Assembly: GCA_035516255.1 (NCBI GenBank)
Contig: DATJAL010000051.1
Span: forward strand, 1 to 64,000
Reading direction: 5' to 3'
DNA: 64,000 nucleotides
Source: Chitinivibrionales bacterium
GTDB lineage: Bacteria; Fibrobacterota; Chitinivibrionia; Chitinivibrionales; FEN-1185
A model generated the notes under the pieces. That model was not told where the DNA came from, ran no database searches, and saw only the letters and a list, made by a program, of their open reading frames with translations. This document shows positions 17,245-25,561 of this stretch, piece after piece. How positions within the stretch are numbered: the stretch's first letter is position 1; every line of letters starts with the position of its first letter. The position numbers and the translations under genes are program-made.

Positions 17245-18196
17245 AGGGTGCCCCCTTCCTATTTTTATGCACGCCGGCATCCGGAGCGGCCCCGGTTTTT
17301 ACGAACGTGCCGTTGTTATATTCTTCAAAAGCGATTCTCAATTCCTCCTGCGTGTTCATCACGATGGGCCCGTACCACGCCACCGGTTCGTTGATCGGTT
17401 CCCCCGACACGAGCAGAAAGCGCATGGATTCATCATTCGTTGAAGCCGCGATCACGCTTCCGTCGCCGAACAAAACGAGCGATTCCGCATGGAGCTCCGC
17501 GTCCCTCGCCATGTCGAAGTAGTTGCTGCCCGCCATGTCGTACTGATACGGGTCGGTGCCGTTGCAAAAGATGCCCCTTCCCTCTATGACGTAGGCGAAC
17601 GCCGTGTGTCCCTTCTTTACCTTATGCGAATATTCCGTCTTTTCGGGGATAAAAATGTCAAGGTATTCCGGCTCGGTCACGATGCCGCTCACCGGGCCTT
17701 CGGCGCCGTTCACCGCGCCGCAAATGATTTTGATCCGGACGCCGTTGGCAAGCGTCACCTCGGGCACCTGGCTCTTGAGGATGCCTCGGTAACGCGGCTC
17801 CATCATTTTGCGGGACGCCGGAAGGTTTGCCCACAGTTGAAATCCCCACATGAGCCCGCTTTCGGATCCTTTGGGCATTTCCTGGTGGATGATCCCGCTG
17901 CCCGCAGTCATCCACTGGATGTCGCCCGACGAAATGACGCCGCTGTTGCCCATGCTGTCGCCGTGCTCAACCGCGCCGTGCAGCACGTAGGTGACGGTCT
18001 CGATGCCACGGTGCGGGTGCCAGGGAAAGCCGCGGACGTAGTCGTCGGGATCATCCGAATGAAAATCATCCAGAAGAAGAAAGGGATCGAGCTGCGGAAC
18101 GTGATAATAACCGAATGCCCGTTTCAGGGACACCCCGGCGCCTTCAAGCGTCGGCCGGCTTCGCATCACCATTTTTATCGGACGAAGTTCGTTCAT
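17225..18196 (-). CDS. pirin-family cupin protein
   Basis: This 323-residue bicupin has the pirin metal site: 'FPWHPHRGIETVTYVLHG' and 'IQWMTAGSGIIHQE'. Bacterial pirins are Fe-binding proteins, some with quercetinase activity, and are often linked to oxidative stress. The start at 18196 is supported by AGAGG upstream and by the usual pirin N-terminus; a 32-residue extension in frame is not family-like. The C-terminal tail (about 25 residues, Lys/Gly/Ala-rich) is longer than usual. Confidence 0.88.
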   Translation of the reverse strand: MNELRPIKMVMRSRPTLEGAGVSLKRAFGYYHVPQLDPFLLLDDFHSDDPDDYVRGFPWHPHRGIETVTYVLHGAVEHGDSMGNSGVISSGDIQWMTAGSGIIHQEMPKGSESGLMWGFQLWANLPASRKMMEPRYRGILKSQVPEVTLANGVRIKIICGAVNGAEGPVSGIVTEPEYLDIFIPEKTEYSHKVKKGHTAFAYVIEGRGIFCNGTDPYQYDMAGSNYFDMARDAELHAESLVLFGDGSVIAASTNDESMRFLLVSGEPINEPVAWYGPIVMNTQEELRIAFEEYNNGTFVKTGAAPDAGVHKNRKGAPYAGTHK

Positions 18197-18228
18197 GGCA
18201 GAGACCTCTTGGAATATCAGAATATAAA

Positions 18229-18244
18229 CACAAAAGTTATGCCA
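18229..18244 (-). promoter_or_regulatory. possible sigma-54-type promoter for the pirin run
   Basis: Read on the minus strand: TGGCAT-AACTT-TTGTG. The -24 block is perfect and spacing is exact, but the normally well-conserved C of the -12 GC is T. It lies 33 bases upstream of the pirin ATG. Confidence 0.4.
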
Positions 18245-18441
18245 AGTGGATTTTCTGGTAATAATGGGCGAACCATTATCATTATTTGGCATTTTTAAAA
18301 TTTTTTTTCCAATTCTGCGAAAAGCAACAAATACGAAAATTTATGGAAGACGGCGAACAGAAGGATTGTTTTGGTCCTCGTTCTGAGGCGAGATTGTAAA
18401 ATGGCGTCTCAAACCATCGGCATTATTCACAGAGGGGAAAT

Positions 18442-19443
18442 TTAAAGCGCCACCGTCTTCCCGTTCTGGCGCAGCGACCGGTCGCAAGCATCGAGCAATC
18501 GTACGACGTGGAGGCCCGATTCGCCGTCGTTGATCGGTTTCGTGCCGCTCCCCACGCATTCGATGAAATATTCCGTTTCGTCCTTCAGCGCTTCCTTGTT
18601 TTCGAGTTTCGGCGTCCAGATGTCGCCGGAGCGGTAGTTCACCAGCAGATTGTAAATGCCCTCCTGGGTCGTCACGTCGATGCCCTTGTCGTACACCTTG
18701 ATCTTTTCGTCGTCGGTGCCGTCGTTCCACACGAGCATTTTTTTCTCGCCGCCGATGAGCGTGGTGCGGATCTTGACAGGGGAGAGCCAGTTGACGTTGA
18801 TATGGGCGATGAGGTTGGAGGCGAAATACACGGCGATGTAGGCGATGTCTTCGAACCCGTTGATGTGCGCCCTGCCGTAGGCGGCGACTTCGACGGGACG
18901 GTCTTCGATGAGGTGGCTCATGATGGAAAAATCGTGCGGCGCAAGGTCCCAGATGACGTTGACGTCATGCTGGAAAAGGCCGAGGTTCACGCGGGTCGAG
19001 TCGTAATAATAGATATTGCCGAGCGCCTTCTCACGGATGAGGTCCTTGATTTTCCGCACCGCGCCCGTAAAGAGAAAAGTATGGTCCACCATGACGACAA
19101 GATTTTTTTGCGCGGCGAGTTCGATCAGCGCTTCCGCGTGCGCGATGGAATCGGTGAACGGTTTTTCGATGAATACATGTTTCCCGTTTTCCAAGGCGGT
19201 TTTTGCAAGTTCAAAATGGGATGACACCGGCGTCACGATCGCCACCGCGTCGATGTCGGGGGACCCGAGAATGTCGCGGCTGTCGGTGACCGAAGCGATG
19301 CAGGGGTGGTTCGTCGTGAGCTTTTTCAACGTTTCGGGCTTTTTATCGCATACCGCAACGACTTTTGCGTTGTCGGCGTTGCAGAAGTTCCGCACGATGT
19401 TCGGTCCCCAGTACCCGTAGCCGATAACGCCGATGTTAACCAT
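18442..19443 (-). CDS. Gfo/Idh/MocA-family sugar dehydrogenase
   Basis: A 333-residue NAD(P)-dependent oxidoreductase: Rossmann start 'IGVIGYGYWGPNIVRNF', 'AIVTPVSSHFELAKTALENG' and the catalytic-lysine motif 'HVFIEKPF'. Close relatives oxidise nucleotide-sugars (for example UDP-HexNAc 3-dehydrogenation) in surface polysaccharide synthesis. It follows the sugar transferase by 66 bases on the same strand, which supports a role in making an exopolysaccharide or O-chain sugar. ATG at 19443 gives the family-typical start; the ATG at 19458 is also in frame. Confidence 0.85.
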   Translation of the reverse strand: MVNIGVIGYGYWGPNIVRNFCNADNAKVVAVCDKKPETLKKLTTNHPCIASVTDSRDILGSPDIDAVAIVTPVSSHFELAKTALENGKHVFIEKPFTDSIAHAEALIELAAQKNLVVMVDHTFLFTGAVRKIKDLIREKALGNIYYYDSTRVNLGLFQHDVNVIWDLAPHDFSIMSHLIEDRPVEVAAYGRAHINGFEDIAYIAVYFASNLIAHINVNWLSPVKIRTTLIGGEKKMLVWNDGTDDEKIKVYDKGIDVTTQEGIYNLLVNYRSGDIWTPKLENKEALKDETEYFIECVGSGTKPINDGESGLHVVRLLDACDRSLRQNGKTVAL

Positions 19444-19509
19444 AGTATCAATTCTCATTGGTAAACTGTCAATATCCCGTCATGCCGCCCGGTTTCTTCA
19501 TCGCTCCGG

Positions 19510-20667
19510 TCAATAGGCGCCTTTGAAAATGGCGGCCGGGGTGCTGAGCATCAATTTGAAGTCCCACCACAGGGACCACCTGGTGATATATTGCAGATCC
19601 ATCCTCACCATCGTGTCAAACGATGTGGCGCTCCGTCCTTTTACCTGCCAGAATCCGGTGATGCCGGGTTTGATTTCCAAGACCCGGCGTTTGTGCCAGG
19701 AAAGGTAATTTTCAATTTCATAAGGAATGGGCGGACGGGGCCCCACCAGCGACATGTCGCCGAAAAGAACATTAAACAACTGCGGTATTTCGTCAAGACT
19801 CGTTTTCCTGAGGAACTTGCCGATTCTCGTTACCCTCGGGTCGTTCACTATCTTATAAACCCCGGGCTGCTGCGCTGCTGCGCCTTCGGTTTTCCCTTGT
19901 ATGAGGTTTTTTACAAAGTCCCTATGCACCGCGCAATCGCACCCGACGCGCATGGACCGGAATTTATAGAAGGTAAATTTGTTTCCGCGCAAACCGATGC
20001 GGGTCTGGGTGAATAACACCGGTCCGTTTGAGCTGCATTTGACCAGAACGGCGATGATGATGAAAAGAGGTGAGAACAATAGGATGAGAAAAATGCTGCC
20101 GATGATGTCGGCGCACCGTTTAAACAGGAGCGTCAACCGTTTTGCCGGTCGAAAATCATCAAGGACGGGATAGAACCTGAGATCAGCGATATTCCCCGGC
20201 CCCCCCGGAGATGAGGCGTTCTCGTCGGGAAACAGGGCGCAGGACACGGCGATCTTACTGCCTCGTTCCGGCCCGAATGCAACGATCAGGTTTTTATAAA
20301 TTTTCTCTAATATTGTTTGTTTGGACGAGCCCGATATTTCTGTGTAGATGATGCCGATGTGCTGGCCGGATTTGTACCACCCTTTTATGTCGATGTCCCT
20401 GGTTGATGCCGTGAGAAGTAACGCTATTTCCTGTGCGAATATTTTGTGGCTGGTGCGGGAGGCCACCTCACCGATGCCGAGCATCACGAGGAGAATTGAT
20501 TTCTGAGAACGTTCGCTCCTTTTTCTCTCGATGACGAGCATGTTATGGAAATAATCTTCGGAATAAAAACCGAATTCCTGGTCAAAGACCGCGAAGTTTT
20601 TCCGTGGCGTTTCATTATTAAAAATTGGTTCCAGAAACCCGTTGTGGAAATATTTCTTGGTGTTCAT
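19510..20667 (-). CDS. polyprenyl-phosphate sugar-1-phosphate transferase with degenerate GGDEF-like N-domain
   Basis: The C-terminal 220 residues are a bacterial sugar transferase (monotopic phosphoglycosyl transferase). A reentrant hydrophobic helix ('IIGSIFLILLFSPLFIIIAVLV') is followed by 'GPVLFTQTRIGLRGNKF', 'YKFRSMR', catalytic Asp-Glu in 'SLDEIPQLFNV', 'SLVGPRPP' and 'KPGITGFWQV'. These enzymes load the first sugar phosphate onto undecaprenyl phosphate. Residues about 30-150 are not the usual CoA-binding or membrane domain but a GGDEF-like fold lacking GGDEF ('IDIKGWYKSGQHIGII'), closely similar to the protein at 3126-3599. This suggests nucleotide or partner control of polysaccharide initiation. 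A sigma-54 site is upstream. Confidence 0.88.
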   Translation of the reverse strand: MNTKKYFHNGFLEPIFNNETPRKNFAVFDQEFGFYSEDYFHNMLVIERKRSERSQKSILLVMLGIGEVASRTSHKIFAQEIALLLTASTRDIDIKGWYKSGQHIGIIYTEISGSSKQTILEKIYKNLIVAFGPERGSKIAVSCALFPDENASSPGGPGNIADLRFYPVLDDFRPAKRLTLLFKRCADIIGSIFLILLFSPLFIIIAVLVKCSSNGPVLFTQTRIGLRGNKFTFYKFRSMRVGCDCAVHRDFVKNLIQGKTEGAAAQQPGVYKIVNDPRVTRIGKFLRKTSLDEIPQLFNVLFGDMSLVGPRPPIPYEIENYLSWHKRRVLEIKPGITGFWQVKGRSATSFDTMVRMDLQYITRWSLWWDFKLMLSTPAAIFKGAY

Positions 20668-20743
20668 GCGTCCCGTCCTCTCGCTGCGACAACTCGCACG
20701 CAGTTACTTTTCCACTCGTGAATTTTGCCTTTTAAAATGGATA

Positions 20744-20759
20744 TGCAAACGGTATGCCT
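20744..20759 (-). promoter_or_regulatory. sigma-54-type promoter for the sugar transferase
   Basis: Read on the minus strand: AGGCAT-ACCGT-TTGCA. Spacing is exact, with one mismatch at the first base. It lies 77 bases ahead of the sugar transferase start. Confidence 0.6.
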
Positions 20760-20998
20760 ACACAAAACGGAGGCTCGATGGAGATGAAGCACGTCTTTTT
20801 TTGAATTAAACTATTTACAAAATTGATTAAGGAAGTGGAGGCCTTCAGATGACGCACCCATCTTCCACACCTTTTGCGGGGAACATTTTACCTCGAATTT
20901 AATTATTATATATGAGAATATTTTTTTCGATTTCAAGAAAAGTCCTGGCAAAAGTCTTTTTTTATTAAAAAAACGCTGTTTTGCCCGTTTCCCAAAAC

Positions 20999-21014
20999 AG
21001 GCATGCACATTGCA
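20999..21014 (+). promoter_or_regulatory. sigma-54-type promoter in the long leader of the NtrC-type gene
   Basis: AGGCAT-GCACA-TTGCA has exact spacing and one mismatch. The next gene on this strand starts over 300 bases away, so it would make a long 5' leader or a small RNA. Confidence 0.5.
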
Positions 21015-21331
21015 AATAGATATGAAGCAATTTTAATAATGAAGGACGGCGGGGATTGCACGCGCAGAAAAATCCTGTCAATACCATCACGAGTGGAAGA
21101 GATGGTATTTCAGTGACCGGAAGAAAAACCTTATCAAGACATCCTCTTTTGGTGAATTTATTCTTTTTAGATTATGCCAGACAATTACGCAAAGGAAATG
21201 CCACTGGATTTAATTGCAGGTGATTGAGAAAAAAGCCTATTTTAATTACCCTGATAATGGAAATAAGAATTTTTTTTGAATTGGGAATCTTTGGATATCG
21301 CACCCTTCTTTTTTTATAGGTGGGAAACCCT
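21015..21331 (+). other. AT-rich leader with a 9-bp dyad and a 25-residue open frame
   Basis: This gene-free stretch holds a perfect inverted repeat, AATACCATC (21080-21088) and GATGGTATT (21101-21109), separated by 12 bases. It could be an RNA hairpin or an enhancer-binding protein site. A 26-codon frame (21039-21116, 'MKDGGDCTRRKILSIPSRVE...') spans it but lacks a ribosome site. The rest of the gap from 20760 onward is AT-rich with no convincing gene. Confidence 0.45.
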
Positions 21332-22666
21332 ATGAGAACGCAAAAATTACTTCTCGTTGAAGACGATGAGGCCGCTTTGTTCGCCTATGAGCGATACCTT
21401 ACCAAGAACGGGTATGCGACGCAGAGCTCCTCAAACCTTGCGGATGCAAAGAATGCCGTTTCATCAGACCGCTTTGACGCAGTTGTCCTCGATTTGAAAT
21501 TGCCGGATGGTGACGCCCTTGAATGGCTTCCCGAGCTGAAAAAGGGATATCCCCATCTTCCGGTCATCGTCATCACCGGCAGCAGCGACATTCCCACGGC
21601 GGTAAAAGCGACAAAAAACGGCGCTGAGGACTTTCTCACCAAGCCGGTTGAAATGACCGACCTGCTCGCCTCGCTGCGGAAATCCCTTGAAATCGGATCC
21701 CTCCGGAAACTGGCCCTGGTTCAAAACCGTCTTGGCAAACAGGACGAACCGTATTTCGGCTCAAGCCGGACCATTGCCGAGGTGATGGAGCACGCTGCCG
21801 TCGCCGCCGCCAACGATACCGTGGTTCTGATCCTGGGCGAGACCGGCACCGGCAAAGGATTGCTTGCCAAATGGATTCACAACCAGAGCGAAAGAAAATC
21901 CGAGGCCTTTGTCGAGTTGAACTGCTCGAGCCTCAGGGGAGACCTTCTGCGGAGCGAGTTGTTCGGTCATGTTAAAGGCGCATTCACCTCCTCCATCAAG
22001 GACAAGGAAGGGCTTATCGAGGTTGCCGACGGAGGGACCCTGTTTCTCGACGAGATAGGGGACATGGACATGGAAGTGCAGGCGCAGCTGCTCAAGACCA
22101 TCGAAGAGAAATCGTTCCGGAGAATAGGGGAAAACCACCTTCGGAAAAGCGATTTCAGGCTGATATGCGCCACCAACAGGGACCTGCTCAAGGAAACAGA
22201 ATCCGGAAAATTCAGGAACGATCTGTACTACCGGATCTGCGTTTTCCCCGTTCATCTGCCGGCACTGCGCGAGAGAAAAGACGACATTCCCGGACTGTGC
22301 GAACAAATTCTGAAAAGTTTCGATTATTCCCACTTGCCTTTGTCAAGGACCGTGAACGACCTTCTGGTGGCGTATCCCTGGCCGGGGAATATACGCGAAT
22401 TGCGGAACATGCTGGAAAGGGCCTTTTTGCTGGCGCGAGGGCAGGAAATCGAACCCGTCCATTTTCCCGGACTCAACGCTGCGGCGCCGTCCCCATTGCA
22501 AGGGGGGAACGGGTTCTCCCCGATAAATCTCGAGGAAATGGAGAAAATACATATAAAGAGGGTGCTTGACCATTGCGCGGGCGACAAGTATAAGGCAAGC
22601 GAGATTCTCGGCATTTCCCTCTCGTCGCTCTACCGGAAACTTGCAAAAGTAGATGAAGGAAAATAG
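21332..22666 (+). CDS. NtrC-type response regulator with GAFTSS loop
   Basis: A 444-residue regulator in three parts. The receiver (residues 1-118) has acidic pocket 'EDDE', phosphoacceptor Asp in 'VLDLKLPDGD' and Lys in 'LTKPVE'. The AAA+ domain (about 140-375) has Walker A 'GETGTGKGLLAKW', Walker B 'GGTLFLDEIGD' and an arginine-finger region. The Fis-type DNA-binding helix is at the end ('KYKASEILGISLSSLYRKL'). The sigma-54 contact loop normally reads GAFTGA; here it is GAFTSS, which may alter or weaken sigma-54 activation. The ATG at 21332 has AGGTGGG upstream; a GTG four codons earlier is less likely. No sensor kinase gene adjoins it. Confidence 0.92.
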   Translation: MRTQKLLLVEDDEAALFAYERYLTKNGYATQSSSNLADAKNAVSSDRFDAVVLDLKLPDGDALEWLPELKKGYPHLPVIVITGSSDIPTAVKATKNGAEDFLTKPVEMTDLLASLRKSLEIGSLRKLALVQNRLGKQDEPYFGSSRTIAEVMEHAAVAAANDTVVLILGETGTGKGLLAKWIHNQSERKSEAFVELNCSSLRGDLLRSELFGHVKGAFTSSIKDKEGLIEVADGGTLFLDEIGDMDMEVQAQLLKTIEEKSFRRIGENHLRKSDFRLICATNRDLLKETESGKFRNDLYYRICVFPVHLPALRERKDDIPGLCEQILKSFDYSHLPLSRTVNDLLVAYPWPGNIRELRNMLERAFLLARGQEIEPVHFPGLNAAAPSPLQGGNGFSPINLEEMEKIHIKRVLDHCAGDKYKASEILGISLSSLYRKLAKVDEGK

Positions 22667-22740
22667 AGAGTGTTCCGCCGCTCGATTGCGGCCGGCGCTG
22701 ATGTTCAACCTGCGTGCCGCAAAGCTTGAAAAGCCGCTTT

Positions 22741-23286
22741 CTATACGGCGTATTGCCTGGTTAACCGGGCCAGCTTCTCTTCAATGAACGAGATGTGGTT
22801 CGTTTGCAGTTGGGAAAGGTAATTGAAAAGGTTTTTCGTTTGACGATTGCTGTCGAGACCGGCCAGGTTCAAATAGAGAACCTGCTTGTTGTGTTCACGG
22901 GCGAACGCAAAAGAATACGTGTCTTCGATTGAAGCGATCTGCGACATATTAATTCCTGGTTGATAATGCGGAATGGAAATAATGCTTCGTTTTTTCATTT
23001 TAAGCATCGCACGATATCCATCCGCCTTGTAAAAGCTGTATAAAAGTTCCGCCTCTTCCTTCTTTCGCAGTGCCATTTCGAGAAGAAAAATGCGCCGGTC
23101 GTCATCAGGGATGTGCGATGCGGCATCTTCGTAGGTCTCCTTATCGCGGAGACTCCTGCGAAAGGCGAAATACAAATATTGCTTTATGGGCTGCTGAACT
23201 GTCTGGGAAAGAAGTGCGGCCGAAGATTTCTTGGGAAATCGCAGGACCGTTTCCGTTTTTTCCTGTTCAAGAACCGTGCTTTCCAT
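22741..23286 (-). CDS. ferritin-like helical protein, metal site uncertain
   Basis: This all-helical protein of 181 residues has a Glu/Lys-rich pattern ('DDRRIFLLEMALRKKEEAELLYSFY', then 'SIEDTYSFAFAREHNKQVLYLNL' and 'QTNHISFIEEKLARL'). It resembles ferritin-fold proteins, but the ExxH pairs are incomplete, so it may not bind two irons. It is 22 bases downstream of the Cys-rich small gene and probably cotranscribed with it from the sigma-54 site at 23622-23637. GGAGAG precedes the ATG. Confidence 0.5.
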   Translation of the reverse strand: MESTVLEQEKTETVLRFPKKSSAALLSQTVQQPIKQYLYFAFRRSLRDKETYEDAASHIPDDDRRIFLLEMALRKKEEAELLYSFYKADGYRAMLKMKKRSIISIPHYQPGINMSQIASIEDTYSFAFAREHNKQVLYLNLAGLDSNRQTKNLFNYLSQLQTNHISFIEEKLARLTRQYAV

Positions 23287-23308
23287 TGGGACTCTCCTTT
23301 GCCATTTA

Positions 23309-23554
23309 TTATAGGTGACAGTGCGTTGCTACCATGCCGCCTGAAGGCTCATAAATATCGGCAGAGCGGACAAAAGGCATTCGGTGATATCTCAAACTCC
23401 GCCGGCGGACCCGGCAATCCACTTTGGCACGATTAATTTGTTCCTTGAGCGACTGCGGCATGCTTCCGCAATAATTGATAAATACGCGGGTATTGGAAGG
23501 GCATGTTGATCTCAAAACACATTCCAGGCATTGCATTTTTCCATTGCATACCAT
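23309..23554 (-). CDS. small Cys-rich protein of unknown function
   Basis: An 81-residue protein starting 'MVCNGKMQCLECVLRSTCPS' and continuing 'NYCGSMPQSLKEQINRAKVDC'. Six cysteines in the first 50 residues suggest zinc or iron-sulfur binding. A strong AAGGAGG ribosome site and an exact sigma-54 promoter support it as real. The C-terminal part is basic. No family is recognised; it leads the two-gene unit with the ferritin-like gene. Confidence 0.6.
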   Translation of the reverse strand: MVCNGKMQCLECVLRSTCPSNTRVFINYCGSMPQSLKEQINRAKVDCRVRRRSLRYHRMPFVRSADIYEPSGGMVATHCHL

Positions 23555-23621
23555 AGGCCCTCCTTGAAAAAGACCCTTTTTGTGCTTTTACCAAAAATCA
23601 GAACCATGGGGATGAAAAAAT

Positions 23622-23637
23622 GGCAATTAATATGCCA
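23622..23637 (-). promoter_or_regulatory. sigma-54-type promoter for the Cys-rich/ferritin-like unit
   Basis: Read on the minus strand: TGGCAT-ATTAA-TTGCC, an exact core match. The + strand segment TGGCA-N7-TGCCA is palindromic. It lies 68 bases from the start at 23554. It is divergent from the site at 23794; the 23555-23939 gap holds these two promoters and no gene. Confidence 0.75.
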
Positions 23638-23793
23638 GAAAATATTCCGAAAACCTGGATTTTTAAAACAAAAAGAATATCGAAATCTCATTTTTTAGAA
23701 TGACTGATAATCAATAGTAAGAATATACCGTTATGAAAAACCTTAAGATTTGTAATTTGATGTTTTTTTATGATAGGTTTTCCTAATTATTAA

Positions 23794-23809
23794 TGGCAGG
23801 AATATTGCA
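23794..23809 (+). promoter_or_regulatory. sigma-54-type promoter for the single-domain response regulator
   Basis: TGGCAG-GAATA-TTGCA is an exact core match with correct spacing, about 146 bases before the ATG at 23940. Confidence 0.75.
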
Positions 23810-23939
23810 AATAAATTTAGTGAGATGGGGAAAAGCGGTTAAACGGCATTATAAAATTTCTTTTATTTTGAGGCGGGTGGCTTTTAATTTTTTTTATTTT
23901 CCAGATATGGGATTGAAAAGGGGCTCGGAAAAGAACAGC

Positions 23940-24320
23940 ATGGACCAGAAAAAAAACAAACTGTTGATTGTCGACGATGAAGAGGCGATTCTTTTTGCAT
24001 TTTCCAAAACGCTTGCGGGACCTGAAGTTGAGATCCACACAGCGCAAACGCTGCATGATGCGCTAAAGCTCCTTCAGGAAAACGACTATCAGGCAGTCAT
24101 TGCCGATCTCAAATTGAGCGGCATCTCAAACTACGATGGCTATGAAGTGATCAAATCCGCCAAAAGAAATCAGAAAGAGTGCAAAATTTTCGTGATGACC
24201 GCCTTTGGCGATGAAAAAACCAAGCAAGCGGTCTTTGCGCTGGGAACAGATTATTATTTGGAAAAACCCATTTCTCCCCAGAAGGTAAAAGAGATTCTTG
24301 CGAGTTTCGGGATGTATTGA
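23940..24320 (+). CDS. stand-alone response-regulator receiver protein
   Basis: The 126-residue product is a single CheY-like domain: acidic pair 'VDDEE', phosphoacceptor Asp in 'VIADLKLSG', Thr in 'FVMTAFGD' and Lys in 'YLEKPIS'. There is no output domain, so it works by binding a partner or relaying phosphate. The ATG at 23940 fits the domain; an in-frame ATG at 23907 is the alternative. Its receiver resembles that of the NtrC-type protein at 21332, which hints at a phosphorelay or decoy role (inference). Confidence 0.88.
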   Translation: MDQKKNKLLIVDDEEAILFAFSKTLAGPEVEIHTAQTLHDALKLLQENDYQAVIADLKLSGISNYDGYEVIKSAKRNQKECKIFVMTAFGDEKTKQAVFALGTDYYLEKPISPQKVKEILASFGMY

Positions 24321-24378
24321 CACCATCTTTTATAACAGATAAACTCCACTTTTAAACTTTCGGATGCTCGCCAAATAT

Positions 24379-24394
24379 TGGCATTATTATTGCA
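24379..24394 (+). promoter_or_regulatory. sigma-54-type promoter for the 24451 gene
   Basis: TGGCAT-TATTA-TTGCA is an exact match with correct spacing, 72 bases upstream of the ATG. Confidence 0.8.
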
Positions 24395-24450
24395 GTTTTC
24401 CTTTTAAGAATTGGGGGCAATTTAAACGTTATAAAAATTGGAGGAATAAA

Positions 24451-25020
24451 ATGAAACAGATCAATACGATTAAAAATCCTTTCATAAAATTTTCGGATAA
24501 AAACCCCGTCAATCATTCTCAAATAACCCGGATATTAACCTCGGCAATAAAGCGTGCAACAGAGGCTGTCACGTTTTTTGAACAGAAAGAATGCGCAACC
24601 GAGACGCTCGTTCAAAAGGCATTTTATAATTATTTGAGCGTTAAAAAAGACGCACAACGGGTTATTATAGAAAAAATCGTCCATTGCCTCGGCATTGAAC
24701 TGGCGCCTCGGGTTTATCTCATGGGCGAGGAAAAAATTTCACTGCCGCCCTGCGAAGGAATTGATGAAGGTTTGGAGCATATTTTTAAAAACGTCCATGA
24801 AACAGCGGCCGATGAATTGGAGTTTTATCTTTCCTATGCGGCGGTTGAAAAAGATGAGAGGATAAATGCAATTCTTCTCATGCTGGCCGACCTGTCGAGA
24901 GAATTTTTATTTGACGTAAAAATCTGGTATCTTAATCATAAGAAACATTTTATCCCGCCAAAGGCGGAAAAACAGGAAATCATTGCACCCGATTATACGG
25001 TGGTAACGGCGTTAAATTGA
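24451..25020 (+). CDS. helical protein, possibly ferritin-like, unknown function
   Basis: This 189-residue protein has a GGAGG ribosome site. The central part is helical with 'HETAADELEFYLSYAAVEKDE' and 'ADLSREFLFDVKIWYLNHKKH', a spacing reminiscent of the second half of rubrerythrin-like proteins, but without clean ExxH pairs. The low GC of this gene and its neighbours (23.5-25.5 kb) contrasts with the GC-rich regions either side. It sits among stress-type genes and is preceded by an exact sigma-54 site. Confidence 0.5.
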   Translation: MKQINTIKNPFIKFSDKNPVNHSQITRILTSAIKRATEAVTFFEQKECATETLVQKAFYNYLSVKKDAQRVIIEKIVHCLGIELAPRVYLMGEEKISLPPCEGIDEGLEHIFKNVHETAADELEFYLSYAAVEKDERINAILLMLADLSREFLFDVKIWYLNHKKHFIPPKAEKQEIIAPDYTVVTALN

Positions 25021-25220
25021 AGGCCGGATATCGGTGCTGCCTCACAAACGAAGCATCTCCTCAATTTTTCATTTTTAAAATTTGTTCCTAAATATTACCG
25101 CACGTGCCATTTTTTTTTGAAAAAGACAAAATTATCGTGGGCATAAGAATTACGGCGAGACATGAGTGAGTGAATTTTTTTTTTTGGGAACGGACGGCAA
25201 GCGAGAAAGGAGTCAGACCT

Positions 25221-25526
25221 ATGAAAGAAAAAGAAGAAATGATGGCCGCGATTCAAGAATGCGATGCGATGGAATGTTCGTTCAATCAGAATAAAAAATG
25301 CCATGCATTCGCCATCAATGTCGGCGGCCCGAATGAAATTTGCGCAAGCTGTGACACGTTTTTTAAAACGAACGTTAAAGGCGGTTTGCAAAATGTCTCG
25401 GGCGGGGTAGGGGCATGCAAGGTGCAGTCATGCGTTTATAATAAATTATTGCAATGCACTGCGGGCTCGGTACGGTTCTCTCTCCATGAGAGTCATGCCG
25501 ATTGCGCGACCTACCAACCCCTTTAA
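25221..25526 (+). CDS. tandem DUF1540-type Cys-rich protein
   Basis: A 101-residue protein with two copies of a Cys motif: 'CDAMECSFNQNKKCHAFAINV' with 'CASCDTF', then 'CKVQSCVYNKLLQCTAGSV' with 'CATYQP'. These match the DUF1540 pattern (C-x3-C-x-yN-x4-C-x-A...C-x-t/s-F/Y), a presumed metal-binding module of unknown role. AAAGGAG lies upstream of the ATG. A weak sigma-54-like site (25139-25154) lies ahead. Confidence 0.7.
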   Translation: MKEKEEMMAAIQECDAMECSFNQNKKCHAFAINVGGPNEICASCDTFFKTNVKGGLQNVSGGVGACKVQSCVYNKLLQCTAGSVRFSLHESHADCATYQPL

Positions 25527-25561
25527 TTTTTAAGGTGGAGAGCTATCCCTTCGGCGGTTCA

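Noticed and set aside
20811-21008. 65-residue minus-strand frame in the AT-rich gap
   Set aside because: No ribosome site, low-complexity Lys/Phe content, and it overlaps a promoter-like site.
25139-25154. Sigma-54-like GGGCAT-AAGAA-TTACG ahead of the DUF1540 gene
   Set aside because: Two core mismatches including the -12 G; too weak to list as a promoter.
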